Source: Bradysia coprophila (lineage: Eukaryota > Arthropoda > Insecta > Diptera > Sciaridae). From it: 64,000 bases of DNA. A program made the translations under genes and the position numbers. The number at the start of each line of letters is the position of its first letter. The stretch's first letter is position 1. The notes under the pieces are model-generated. The model was not told where the DNA came from. It saw nothing but the letters and a program-made list of their open reading frames with translations, and did no database searches. The stretch lies in assembly GCF_014529535.1 (NCBI RefSeq), contig NW_023503376.1, positions 5,529,716-5,593,715 on the forward strand, in the 5' to 3' direction. This document shows, piece by piece, positions 49,561-60,372 of this stretch.

Positions 49561-52500
49561 CTAGTGTTAACATTTGACGAATTGCTAATTAGTCTGAATT
49601 TCTTTTTCATTTCACAAAACGATATTCGTTTCTTTGGATTTCGATAAAATGTTTTCTTGATAATGGCTGCGATTTCTGGATACTCGCCCTCAATTTGTAC
49701 TACAGTAAAAATATTAACATTTTATGCTCCTTCTTGTATTTAACACAACTTCTAAGCTTACCAAAATGCAGTGGACTTTTCTTCATTGTTTCGTAGTTTT
49801 GAAGTAGATCTCTCACTGTCTGAAATAAAACCGAAATTTTTTCCCATTGATACACGCCAACATATACTAGAAAGAATTTCCGTGTAAAGTATCTTACCGT
49901 TATCGCTCCAGAGTAATCTGTATTCGTATACGGTTCATGAACGCCACCAGTCCAAATCTGATGGGCAACTACACCAAATGACCAATGTCTGATTTAAAAG
50001 AATAGGCACCTTCTGGATCGAGATAAGTTTTTGATTGCTGATCTTTCGGGGTGGAATCAGGCTGCGTGTTTACTTCAACTTTATTGACAGTACAGTTACC
50101 CAATTATATTATGACTACGGTTGTGGGATTCATTCCTTTTACATCCTACACACTTCCCACATTCAATTGAACCAACGAATTCAATTTCATTTTTGATTTT
50201 GTCGATTGGCACCATTGACATACAAGTGGTTAGTTCTCATTATCTGCTTGTGGTGGCACCATATACTTTGCGTGTCCAAGCAGTTAAAGAAGTACTAGGT
50301 AGCGTCAATCAAAATTATGAAAGAACAGTTTAGATCACATCTGATTTGATCGCAAAGGCAGTAAGCAATTTAGAAGGTTTTTTTTGTGCATTATATGTAT
50401 TTTACATGCTACATGCGTCGAAAACGGTACTTTTCATGTTTCACGCACTAATTTCGACTTCCAAAGCATGCAAAAACCACTCGGGATAAATAGATGAAAT
50501 GTCTTGTTTTCGCGTGTTTATTGACCTCGGCTACGCCTCGGATCAACAAAATTCACACGAAAACTCTACTTTTCATCTTTTTATCTCAAGAAATGTAAAA
50601 TACAAATGCTTTTCTGATCTTTCAAACGTGAGAAGCAAGTTCGTGTGAAATGGGAGATATGTAAAACGCTAATGAAATACATGTATAGAATGAATGGAAT
50701 GAATTGGATGAAAAAAACCAACAAAAGCGGTAAAAACGTATGTTGATTGTTGAGTTTAAATTGGACAAAATAGCAAAATTCTAATCATAAGATGTTGTGC
50801 AACAAAATGACGATCGGCTGTACCTCCACCGCTTTTGATATCCGCCTTCTTGGCACATGACATATGCAAGATTCTTTTCATAACATTTTCATTGTTCATT
50901 TGTCAACAGATTGCGAAGTGACATTTCAGTTATTTTTAAGCTTTTTGTGATATCGCAAAAACTGCAGGTTATTTCATTATCTTTGGGAACACTGGTTCTC
51001 CAATTCAAATGAGTGATAGATCGTTGGATTCATCTTTGAATTCTAGAGAAGTCACATCTTTAATTTTTTCGATTAATTTTGTTTGTTTTCAGTGTTTTCA
51101 AAAGTGAAGGCTTGTCAGAGGGTCCCGCGAACAGTTTTTCGGAAATTACTCAAGAAATAATTATTTAAAACCATTGTTATGCTGTACTAATGTCGGTCTT
51201 GGGAAGACCTACCAAAAATATAATGCTCGCCTTCTCAGCAAAATTGATGTTTCACGGGACTGACTGTGTAGTGTTCTAGCCTGCCTCACCCACTATCGTT
51301 TCACATATATAAGATCCCAGGTCTTCTGTGTGGCAAGCCTACAGAAACTGCAATTCTTCGGAAAAAGGAAAAAAGTAGATAAAAATGACTGCACTTCCAG
51401 ACGCTATTCCAGTAGTAGAGCCCTAGAAAGAAAGTTAAAATTTTCAACTTTACAGCAACCTTTTTCCGAAGACCTGCAGGTTTTGTAGGCTTGCAACACA
51501 GAAGTACTGGGATCTTATATATGTGGAACAATAGTGGGTGACATGCTACAACACTACACTGTCAGTCCCTTGGAACATCAATTTTGCAGAGAAGGTGGAC
51601 TCTCTGAACACTATATATTAGGTGAGCAGTCTTTTTTTTCGCTTGTCAATAAAAAGAAATAAAACGGTAAAACGTAATAAGGTCCAAAAAAATGTTTTTG
51701 TCATAACTTTTGTGGATGTACTTGCACCAACCAGTGCAAGTCCTGTAGTACGTCTTCCCATGACCGACATTAGTACAGCATAACAATGATTTACAATAAT
51801 TATTTCCTGAGTTATTGCTGAAACTGTTCACGGGACCCTCTGACAAGCCTTCACTTTTGAACACTTTGCACCGAAAACAACAAAATCAATCGAAAAAATT
51901 AAAGATGTGACTTCTCTAGAATTCAAAGATGAATCCAACGATCTATCACTCATTTGAATTGGAGAACCCGTGTTCCCAAAGATAATGAAATAACCTGCAG
52001 TTTTTGCGATATCACGAAAAGCTTAAAAATAACTGAAATGTCACTTCGCAATCTGTTGACAAATGAACAATGAAAATGTTATGAAAAGAATCTTGCATAT
52101 GTCACGTACCAAGAAGGCGGATATCAAAAGCGGTGGAGGTTCAGCCGATCGTCATTTTGTTGCACAACATCTTATGATTAGAATTTTGCTATTTTGTCCA
52201 ATTTAAACTCAACAATCAACATACGTTTTTACAGCTTTTGTTGGTTTTTTTCATGCAATTCGTTCCATTCATTCTACATGTATTTCATTAGCGTTTTACA
52301 TTTCTCCCATTTCACACGAACTTGCTTCTCACGTTTGAAAGATCAGAAAAGCATTTGTATTTTACATTTCTTGGGATAAAAAGATGAAAAGTAGAGTTTT
52401 CGTGTGAATTTTGTTGATCCGAGGCGTAGCCGAGGTCAATAAACACGCGAAAACAAGACATTTCATCTATTTATCCCGAGTGGTTTTTGCATGCTTTGGA

Positions 52501-53948
52501 AGTCGAAATTAGTGCTTGAAATATGAAAAGTACCGCTTTCGACGCATGTAGCATGTAAAATACATATAATGCACAAAAAAAACCTTCTAAATTGCTTACT
52601 GCCTTTGCGATCAAATCAGATGTGATCTAAACTGTTCTTTTAGAATTTTGATTGACGCTACCTAGTACTTCTTTAAATGCTTGGACACGCAAAGTATATG
52701 GTGCCACCACAAGCAGATAATGAGAACTAACCACTTGTATGTCAATGGTGCCAATCGACAAAATCAAAAATGAAATTGAATTCGTTGGTTCAATTGAATG
52801 TGGGAAGTGTGTAGGATGTAAAAGGAATGAATCCTACAATCCCATAGTCATAATATAACTGTACCTGTAGAGTGTGGATTAACATCTACTAATTGAGCCC
52901 AATCATCGAATGAACCTCCATTCATAGCTTCTATAAAGGTTTCCGATGGTTCATCTGCTTCAAACGTGTACTCTTTTTGATAAACTGGCAGAACTTCTGG
53001 TGCGATGAAATACAATTGAAATGCAGCACGGAGAAAGTCATCACCTGTGACGACAGCTTCCTTTGGAATCTGTTAAGTGCATTTATCTGATATCTGATCA
53101 TATAGCGAGTCGTCCTGAGCGACTTACCATTCTATAAACCGAGCCATGGCCATCAAGAAAAGTTGATAGTCCGAAATCTGTAATCTTGGCTCGGACGTTT
53201 TCATCGATTAGGACATTTCTTGTTGTTAAATCACGATGTACGCAACGATTTGAGTGTAGAAATTCCATCCCATTTACAATGTCTCTCGTTAAACTTAATT
53301 TGATCTCCTAAGATGATGGTATGAGTCATTTGAGAATCAAAGCTGATATTGTTCACTCACGTATGATTGTATCTGCTCTTGCATACAATCATCAGTTGAA
53401 TGCAACACTTTATGAAGGCTTCCATTGCTCATATACGGAAAAATCAACCATGGCGCAGCGTTTGGTTGACGCACCACGGATAATAGACGAAGAATATTAA
53501 CATGATTGAATGTCGAAGCTAGCGCAGCTTCAAACCGTGCATTGGCAATATACTCTGGCTTTACATTAGCTTTTGATTTCTTAACTGCAACTTTCATGTT
53601 TTTATTTATTAAGCCAAGATAAATGCCACCAAATCCGCCAGCAGCAAACGATGTCTCTTTAATAGTCATCAAACCATTTGGACCAATTTCATCCATATGG
53701 ATTTCGTCAATATGAATGGTTGGTTTCCCATACCTAACGTACATTGTCAAGATAAATACCTACATTCCTTTCAAAATCGAAATAACTTGCCATTTATACG
53801 TGTGCAACCGATTGTGGCCATTGGATTGCTTTATGTAAATGTGTAGATGACGTCAATTCCCTTCTGGAGAAAAATCGTGCATTGAAAAACTCACATCGAT
53901 AGAGTTCGTTGAAGGATTGTCTTCATTGTCATCGTAACCAGTGGCCAT
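49548..53948 (-). pseudogene. protein kinase gene disrupted by a foldback insertion and a frameshift
   Basis: Transcript-order pieces: 53948-53895 (possible first exon, MATGYDDNEDNPSTN), 53733-53361, 53307-53128, 53069-52861 joined across the insertion to 50089-49898, then 49819-49762 and 49699-49548. The kinase domain shows a glycine loop FAAGGFGGIYLG, VAVKKSK, catalytic [12 protein letters not shown] (tyrosine-kinase-like), DFGLS and YFIAPEVL; it then has an acidic insert and KSD-WSFGVVAHQIWTGG. Two lesions are seen: a 2.77-kb palindrome after VNPHSTG, and a one-base deletion between KSD and WSFGV (about 49995), read from the frame change. With both ignored, all exon phases match. The first two pieces do not join in phase, so the 5' end is unresolved. 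It may be a dead gene, or the deletion may be an assembly error and the insertion may be spliced out. Kinase subfamily not recognised. Confidence 0.75.
50094..52860. mobile_element. 2.77-kb foldback element inside the kinase exon
   Basis: Nearly complete palindrome: arms of about 1.3 kb, from AGTTACCCAATTATATTATG on the left to its complement (AGTTATATTATGACTATGGG) on the right, centred near 51420. It is flanked by GTAC on both sides (50090-50093, 52861-52864). Both arms carry matching copies of older elements (the AGAACAG-type hAT end at about 50330/52635 and the CGGCTACGCC MITE at about 50490-50600/52370-52480). The arms therefore arose by inverted duplication of a composite sequence. The right arm has a further insertion of about 130 bp (about 51615-51750). 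No transposase recognised. Confidence 0.85.
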
Positions 53949-54502
53949 TTTCAAAAGTCTTACGCACAAGGTTATATCTAGTCAAAAAAATGGAAATACT
54001 AAATTGTCATAAAGAAAGCTATGAAGTAAATTTCGATATTTCGATTGCACAAAAAAAACCTCTAAAGGAGGAAGTGTGACACAAGTTCATTGCCTCTGAA
54101 AAAGTCCTACATTTTAAATAGTCTTGCAATGAGAAACTGCTTCCCTAAGATGCTATTGAAATGTCAAGGAAGTTGTATAATCCCAGTATGTAACTTCTGT
54201 GCCTGATATAAGTATTGCAAGTATTCTTATGAAGTACAAGAATGTAGGTCTTGCGATCACCACTCCTAGTATTACTCCTAGTATTATTCCTAGTAATAAC
54301 ATTTATATTCTTGAACTTAATGTTAGCAGAACGTACAATACGGAGGTACCACAGACCAATGATAACAGATGGCACTGTACCGGCTGGGTGGAAGCAACGC
54401 CATCTGTTATCATTTCTTTAAGGTACAATATAGACTATCACTTTTTGGACTTGTAGCGTTCAGGAATAGGATGCAATGTGTATGTTGTTTTGTGCTGAAG
54501 GT

Positions 54503-55985
54503 AAGGTTATTTTATTTTTTTATTTTATTTTATTTTATCTGTTTAATGATCAACAAACAGGCCAAAGCCCAATAATATGTCAATCAGCAAATTACAAAAA
54601 TGGAAAACTTTAGGAAAAATCATAAACCAAAAGCATAGCAAAACGTTAACAATGTCAACAACCATCACTATAATCAAAATCAAAAAGCGAAATGATCCTT
54701 GACTAGGCTCTTAAATACAGAAAACCTGTCATCCATTAAGTTTAATCGTGAGAAATATACGTCGTGGTGCTCTTGCAGGCGATAAATAGGACAATTTCTC
54801 TGTACATTAGTCTTGAATTTTGGAAGGTAAAACAAAGTCTTTTGCCGTGTGGATGTAGAACGTCCATCAAACTTAAGATGATGATAAAGTTGAGAATCGA
54901 TACGATGATGGATCGGTTTGAACAGAGTGAGTTCGTCATTTTCCAACCGTCGTGACTCCAACGAGTGTAACTTCAGAAACTTTAGCCTTTTGTCGTATGA
55001 TTGTTTCTCCATGTTGAATTTGTAGAAAAACATCCTTGAGAATTTCCTCTGAACACGTTCAATTTGATCGATTGCATTGAGATAGAACGGACTCCAGACC
55101 GACGAGCAATATTCCAACCTGTTTCGGACGAGAGAGTTGTAAAGAATCATCATGCTTGTTTGGTTAGAAAAATATCTTCCACAGCGAAAAATGAAACCTA
55201 TCAGACGATATGCCTTCCTTGTTACCAAATCGACATGCTCATTGAATGACAGTTTATCGTCAATTGTAACTCCGAGGTCCACCTTTGAGTGTACTCGCTC
55301 GATGATTTTGCCACTAAATACATAAGGAAATTCAATTCGGTTAAGACTGTGTGTGAAAGACATAACAGCACACTTCCTATGGTTTAGGCTCATAAGATTG
55401 GTTTCACACCACCGTTCCACTATATCGAGATCTTTTTGGAGAAGACGACAATCATCTTCAGTAACAATCGCACGAAAAACCTTAATGTCATCAGCAAAAC
55501 CAAGTCCAGCCGATACAGCTGATAGCAAGTCGTTGATGAAAATTATGAATAGAAGTGGACCTAGTATCGATCCTTGCGGGACACCAGAAGTTGGATGAAT
55601 TTCGTCGGAAGTTGAGCGACCGATGACGACAAGTTGTGTTCTGTTGCTAAGATAAGAAGCAAACCAATCTATTAATTTTGAATTTAATCCGTTACCTTTG
55701 AGCTTTCCAATCAATCGAGCATGGTCAACTTTATCGAAGGCTTTCGTGAAATCAGTATAGACAGAGTCCACTTGACCACCATCAACAATATTGCTATTGT
55801 CGACACATATTCCATCAAGTTCGTCTGGGTGGATCTCTTTGAGTAGAAACCATGTTGTGAATAGTGTATCCTGTGCTTCAATTGCTCAAACAGTTCATTG
55901 AAAACCAATCTCTCAAAAACCTTGGAGATAGCGCATATAATGCTTATTGGTCTGTAATTTGACACGTCGGCTTTGTCACCATCCT
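54503..55985 (-). mobile_element. 5'-truncated non-LTR retrotransposon (reverse transcriptase)
   Basis: The minus-strand frame 55771-54680 encodes the catalytic half of a reverse transcriptase of the Jockey/CR1-like type: DFTKAFDKVDHARL, SGVPQGSILGPLLFIIFIND, the catalytic box GFADDIKV, then the thumb and a C-terminal helical region (RLEYCSSVW). Upstream (55965-55711), in another frame, is the finger region SNYRPISIICAISKVFERLV and YSQHGFYSKRSTQTNLMEYV, so a frameshift separates the two parts near 55770-55830. The endonuclease, ORF1 and 5' end are missing. The 3' end is an AATAAAATAAAA-type tail at about 54540-54503. It cannot act on its own. Confidence 0.9.
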
Positions 55986-56420
55986 TGAATAAATATTATG
56001 TGAGTGACACCTTCGGCGATGAGCGCAGTGTAACATAATGGACTTTCGTCACTTCTTCGAAGCAAAGCTTAGTGCAATCGGACTGTTGGCAATTATTTAT
56101 GTGCTCAAACGACACAATGATAAGATTATGTCTGCAATGTTATCAGTGCGAAACAGTTGAAACAGATTAGAAAAAAAAGCGACCGATTCGGGGATTATAA
56201 ACTAGCCCAACCAGAAATTCAAGTTTATCATAATTTATCTTTGTTAGAAAAGCTGCTATAGATATTTATTGCTTTGATAATCGAGCAACAGAAGTCGCGG
56301 GTTTAATATTTATTTACAAGCTTCTCGTCTAACACTTCTAATTCCTACAAAATATTCAGATACTAAGTTCCTCTATCGTCCAATTTATCCATTTCGAATT
56401 TTTGAGTGTTGCAATACGAA

Positions 56421-57366
56421 ATGACATCTCTGTCTGATCCGACTAAGAAATACATTGTTTTCGTCTTTGGTTGGGATTTATTCCCTTTACCAAGTAAGTG
56501 GCAATTAATCATGTGAATAAAATGTTTGCCTTCAATTCAATGACGATTTGTTGGCTCATTTTCAGACGTGAAAGGAATGGTTGCTGGTGCTACCAAACTA
56601 CCCAAACAATATCTTCACGTTGGCATTGGAGTCTACAATCGACTGTATCATTTCACCACAAATGGAATTCATGAAAATTATTCAATGGTAAAAGCAAAAT
56701 TGCCGTCCGTCGTACCAAGACCCAGAGCAACTCGGGTCGCTGTTCGTTGTTTTTGATAGATTTTCTTATTCGATTTTAATAACAGCCCGACAAATATAAA
56801 ATTTTGCATGATGAAGATAGTGAGAACCTATATGGTTTGACAACGAAAACTCAAGTGGAATTCAAAACATGGTGCGATAATCAGAATCGCGAAACGTTCG
56901 GGTATCAATTTTCAATTTTCGACAACAATGCGGATTTAGAAGAAAATCTTTTACAGTATCGACAGTTACAACACAAATAACAACAATTGCATCTGCTTTG
57001 CAAGGGCAGCTTGTCAATTCCTTGAAGTTGACTTCGCCGGTCCACAAATTATGCTGCAAAATTGGTTAGAGTCATCGTAAGTATCGTGATGCTTTACATT
57101 GAAGGATTCTACATCAATGCAATGGTATCCCATATTACTGTTCTAGAACTCTAGCGAATCCTATCATTGAAAATTTGCGAACGAATGCCGTATTCCAATT
57201 TTTGTCGTCATCGACGACAAAATTATTTGGCTCGAAGTCGGCTGAACTTGATGTCGAGAAGACAATTTTTAAAGTGTTTAATGTTGATGCAGCAATGGCT
57301 AAGCTATATCAATTATCGAATAGTGGTGGTGTTTATCGAAAGGAAGATGCATCCATAATGGAATGA
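56421..57366 (+). CDS. PPPDE/DeSI-like putative cysteine peptidase
   Basis: Exons 56421-56493, 56566-56687, 56786-56901, 56957-57076 and 57147-57366 give 216 residues, with all splice phases consistent. The N-terminal part reads KKYIVFVFGWDLFPLP, then LPKQYLHVGIGVYNRLYHFT. After the fourth splice comes NTNNNNCICFARAACQFLEV. A His in an HVGI motif followed by a Cys in an NNC...AxxFL motif is the pattern of the PPPDE papain-like fold (deSUMOylating isopeptidases and relatives). This is a motif-level inference; catalytic activity is not proven. The C-terminal 70 residues (from NPIIENLRTNAVFQFLSSS) are helical and unrecognised. The start gives MTSLSDPTKKY. Introns are 55-98 bp. No neighbour suggests a pathway. 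Confidence 0.7.
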
Positions 57367-57647
57367 ACATTGGCAACGTATTTCAAGCAAAAGTCATCAT
57401 AGTAAGTAGTTGTGTGACACACTGTCAAGTTTCAGTACCCTATTTAGACTACCACTCATGCTTGAAGTGCGTTGAAATTGGTGATAATAATATATTGCGA
57501 AATTTGTGTTTATTCTATCAGCGTCGTCTGATCGTATGATCCAAAAATTGTGTATCCAAAAACTTATTAAAAATATTTTCATTATTCTGTACCACAGAGG
57601 CTCTTCTTAAGCCGTATGTTGGACCCAGTAAAAGCATAGTGACTAAT

Positions 57648-57773
57648 CTAACTTTGAATGCTGTTCAAAATGTTGTACATTTTTTCTAAGTCATATGGGT
57701 CATACGAGGGATTAGAGTGAGCAGGGACTGCTGCTGATGCATTTATATGTAAGCATAGTAATAACAGCAGCAT
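57648..57773 (-). CDS. possible short secreted peptide
   Basis: An ATG at 57773 opens MLLLLLCLHINASAAVPAHS, a good signal peptide with a likely cleavage after ASA. A 21-22 residue remainder follows (NPSYDPYDLEKMYNIL, stop at 57648), 41 residues in all. An AG acceptor lies just upstream (TTTTCAG), so the ATG may instead be internal to a larger exon. The frame also stays open upstream to about 57896. No cysteine follows the signal and no amidation site is visible. Could be a neuropeptide-like precursor or chance. Confidence 0.3.
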   Translation of the reverse strand: MLLLLLCLHINASAAVPAHSNPSYDPYDLEKMYNILNSIQS

Positions 57774-57908
57774 CAAATTGGACCAGCTGAAAATCAGCTG
57801 AAGCAAACTTAGGCAGAAATTAGTCCTTTCCAGCAATGGTCCCAAAAAATTTTTTTTGAATAAAAAACTTCCTGTGCTGCCTGCTAAAACAAACAAATTT
57901 TAGATTTA

Positions 57909-58600
57909 ACAAGAATAGACCGGCTGAAGCCTGGTGAGGTATTTTTTCATATTTTTTTTAAATTCTGTTTACTACTAGCTTGGTACTCATTCAAGTCCCA
58001 CTTTGGTATTCAACTACCAAATTTTCGAATTATAAATAGGCAAGCGAGCCGCCTTTTTTATCAGTCGGTGTGCAGCTCTCAAACAGTAAACATCTCTGCA
58101 ACATCCGCATTAGTTTGGTAGTCAACTACCACTTCGGTAGTCAACTACCACTTTGGTACTCAACTACCACTTCGGTAGTCAACTACCACTTTGGTAGTCA
58201 ACTACCACTTTGGTAGTCAACTACCAATTTGATAGTCAACTACCACTTTGGTAGTCAACTACCACTTTGGTAGTCAACTACCAATTTGATAGTCAACTAC
58301 CACTTTGGTAGTCAACTACCACTTTGGTAGTCAACTACCACTTTGGTAGTCAACTACCACATTGGTAGTCAACTACCACATTGGTAGTCAACTACCACAT
58401 TGGTAGTCAACTACCACATTGGTAGTCATCTACCAAATAGTCGATTTATAAATAGACCAGCAGGCCGAATAATTTCATCATTCGGTGCGTCGCTCTCAAA
58501 TGGTAAACATCTTTGCTGCTAAATATTTTGGGGGTCCAACTACCAACAACTACCAAACTTTCAACAGATGACAGATGAAGTGTCCACAATAGGTCTTTTT
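57909..58600 (+). mobile_element. promoter-bearing repeat element, copy 2 (two TATA-Inr units)
   Basis: Plus-strand counterpart of 21405-22383. It has TATAAATA at 58031-58038 with TCAGTC at 58061-58066, and TATAAATA at 58447-58454 with TCATTC at 58478-58483. Both are followed by conserved leaders (GGTGTGCAGCTCTCAAA; GGTGCGTCGCTCTCAAA). The 19-bp dyad array lies between the two units and directly abuts the second TATA box. The left end is AGAATAGACCGGCTGAAGCC, as in copy 1 inverted. No coding sequence recognised. Confidence 0.7.
58118..58436. repeat. GGTAGTCAACTACC dyad array, copy 2
   Basis: About 17 units of 19 bp, GGTAGTCAACTACCACTTT with variants in the last five bases (ACATT, AATTT, ACTTC). 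The 6-bp arms GGTAGT/ACTACC are conserved in nearly all units. Confidence 0.92.
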
Positions 58601-58785
58601 TTCCTATGGAAAAAAGACCTAAAAACTTGCCATTTCGATGTCTAATTACCTCGTCATGAATGCATGGCTCGCCTTGGTAATGACTGTTTTTCGAGACGAA
58701 ACAACAATAACTATTTACCAACCAATAATTTACTGTAACAGGGTGGGGAAAATGTTTGTTTAAGAAACAGAACGTTTTGCGTTAC

Positions 58786-58863
58786 CACGTCGGATTAAAG
58801 TAAACCAGTAGCGCTTAATTTGACTAGGAACTGCTCCTGCCTGGTTTCTTTTAATCTGCCGCG
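58786..58863. mobile_element. MITE, 7-bp TSD family, minimal copy 3
   Basis: Only 78 bp: inverted ends CACGTCGGATT / AATCTGCCGCG, with the family's inner AAACCAG / CTGGTTT. Flanked by exact 7-bp duplications GCGTTAC (58779-58785, 58864-58870). Confidence 0.82.
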
Positions 58864-58874
58864 GCGTTACGTAA

Positions 58875-60285
58875 TTTATGTAGAAGCTAGAGAGTTTGAA
58901 TATTTGAAACATCGAGAAAATGATTGCAAATCGTTAGGAAAATAAGACCTTATAATAGATCTTCTCGAGACGCGAAGTCTGAGTCCAGAAAAGTTTTCTG
59001 TGCATGAAGACATGTTCGCTTGATAAGGAAATGCAGCGTGTGTATTAGGCACAATTTTCTGTCTTTATTTGAAATATAAAACGGAGAAACAAGTTTGTTT
59101 GTTGAATAAACAAATCGCTTTCAAATGGAAATGAACACTGTTCAATTTCACACCAACACCTCGAGGCGACAGTCAAATTAGCGAAACATTAATAAATGAA
59201 TGGAAAGAAAATTGTAATGCAAGTCCGACTGATACACTTCATATATGTATGAACTATAAAATAATGGGATCGACCGACGGCTTTTCCTATATTCGCAATC
59301 CATCATCGAAAAGAAATTGTTATTGTTAGCATAATAATACGATTTAGTCGCGGAACAAAGGCAGAAAACATTTCCTTTGGGTAATGATAATAAGAGAACT
59401 CACTGAAATTACCCGCATATAAGTGATCCGAAGAAAATGCCTACAGTCTAAACGACAGCAATTTCGATATATTTATAGATTTCTTCAAGACAACAACACC
59501 AATTACGGTCAATATACGTTACAATCAAATTAACATTTGAGGAAAAATTACGAGTCGAAAATATAATGCGATTTCAACAGCATTAAGACCCGAGTCCTCA
59601 ATTACATTTGTTTCGTTCCATACTCAGGTAATTTTGTTTTTGGCAAAGGCTTGATATATAACCAACCTCAAATTGAATCTATTTCCAACATGATTTCTTC
59701 GTGATCCCATTTATTATTTTTAAAGTGTGCAGCTAAAAAGTCATGTAACATAATAATTTCGATTTATCGCTATATTCCGATAGGATGTTTGTTTGTTTCT
59801 CTGTGTTGTTGTTGTCGATCTTTTTTTTTCTTCTCCAAATTGATGCAGAATTATGGTCGATCGGTAGATATATATGTACTACATATACCTTGTACAAGAA
59901 CTACCTTATAAAATGATTTTTGCAGAGTTTCCAATTGAAATATAAACAATTTATGGAAAGATGTATAAGTGTACACGAGCGTATATTAAATCGTGAACAA
60001 CTAAAAACGATTTAAAATTGCAATATTCCCGTATGCCATGCGGTTTAGATGAATAGACAACCCGTGATTATTATGTTTTCATCTTATTATTTGCATTATT
60101 TATTAATGTCCTTAGAGCGAAACATGACCGTGTAATGTGGTAAGCGATATTCCTTTTTCGAAATGAGGAGTAGCACAAAATAAAATGGGATCGCGGGCCT
60201 CGTTCATTTTCTTACACACCCTTTAATTTCGTCATTGCACTTATATTTAGTACCTAGCTAATATGATTCTCGAATCAATTATAGT
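58875..60285. other. AT-rich intergenic DNA, no gene seen
   Basis: No gene-like ORF, RNA gene or repeat recognised on either strand. Confidence 0.4.
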
Positions 60286-60289
60286 CAAA

Positions 60290-60368
60290 GGCAGTGAAAT
60301 TTCAGCATGATTGTTTTGATTGTCTGTGTGGATCAGCTGAAGCAAATTCATGCTGAAATTTCACTGCC
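60290..60368. repeat. 79-bp perfect-stem hairpin
   Basis: A 21-bp stem with no mismatch (GGCAGTGAAATTTCAGCATG at the 5' side) and a 37-nt loop. It directly precedes the palindrome at 60373. The size is pre-miRNA-like, but a perfect stem is more typical of a tiny transposon relic. Confidence 0.6.
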
Positions 60369-60372
60369 TCTA

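Noticed and set aside
51301-51864. open frames within the foldback palindrome
   Set aside because: They arise on both arms and strands of the palindrome, are short and cysteine-rich by composition, and have no family features.
53780-53870. middle exon joining the two 5' kinase pieces
   Set aside because: Splice-like signals exist (CTCCAG acceptor, GCAAGT donor), but every phase that fits contains a stop codon, so the 5' structure was left unresolved.
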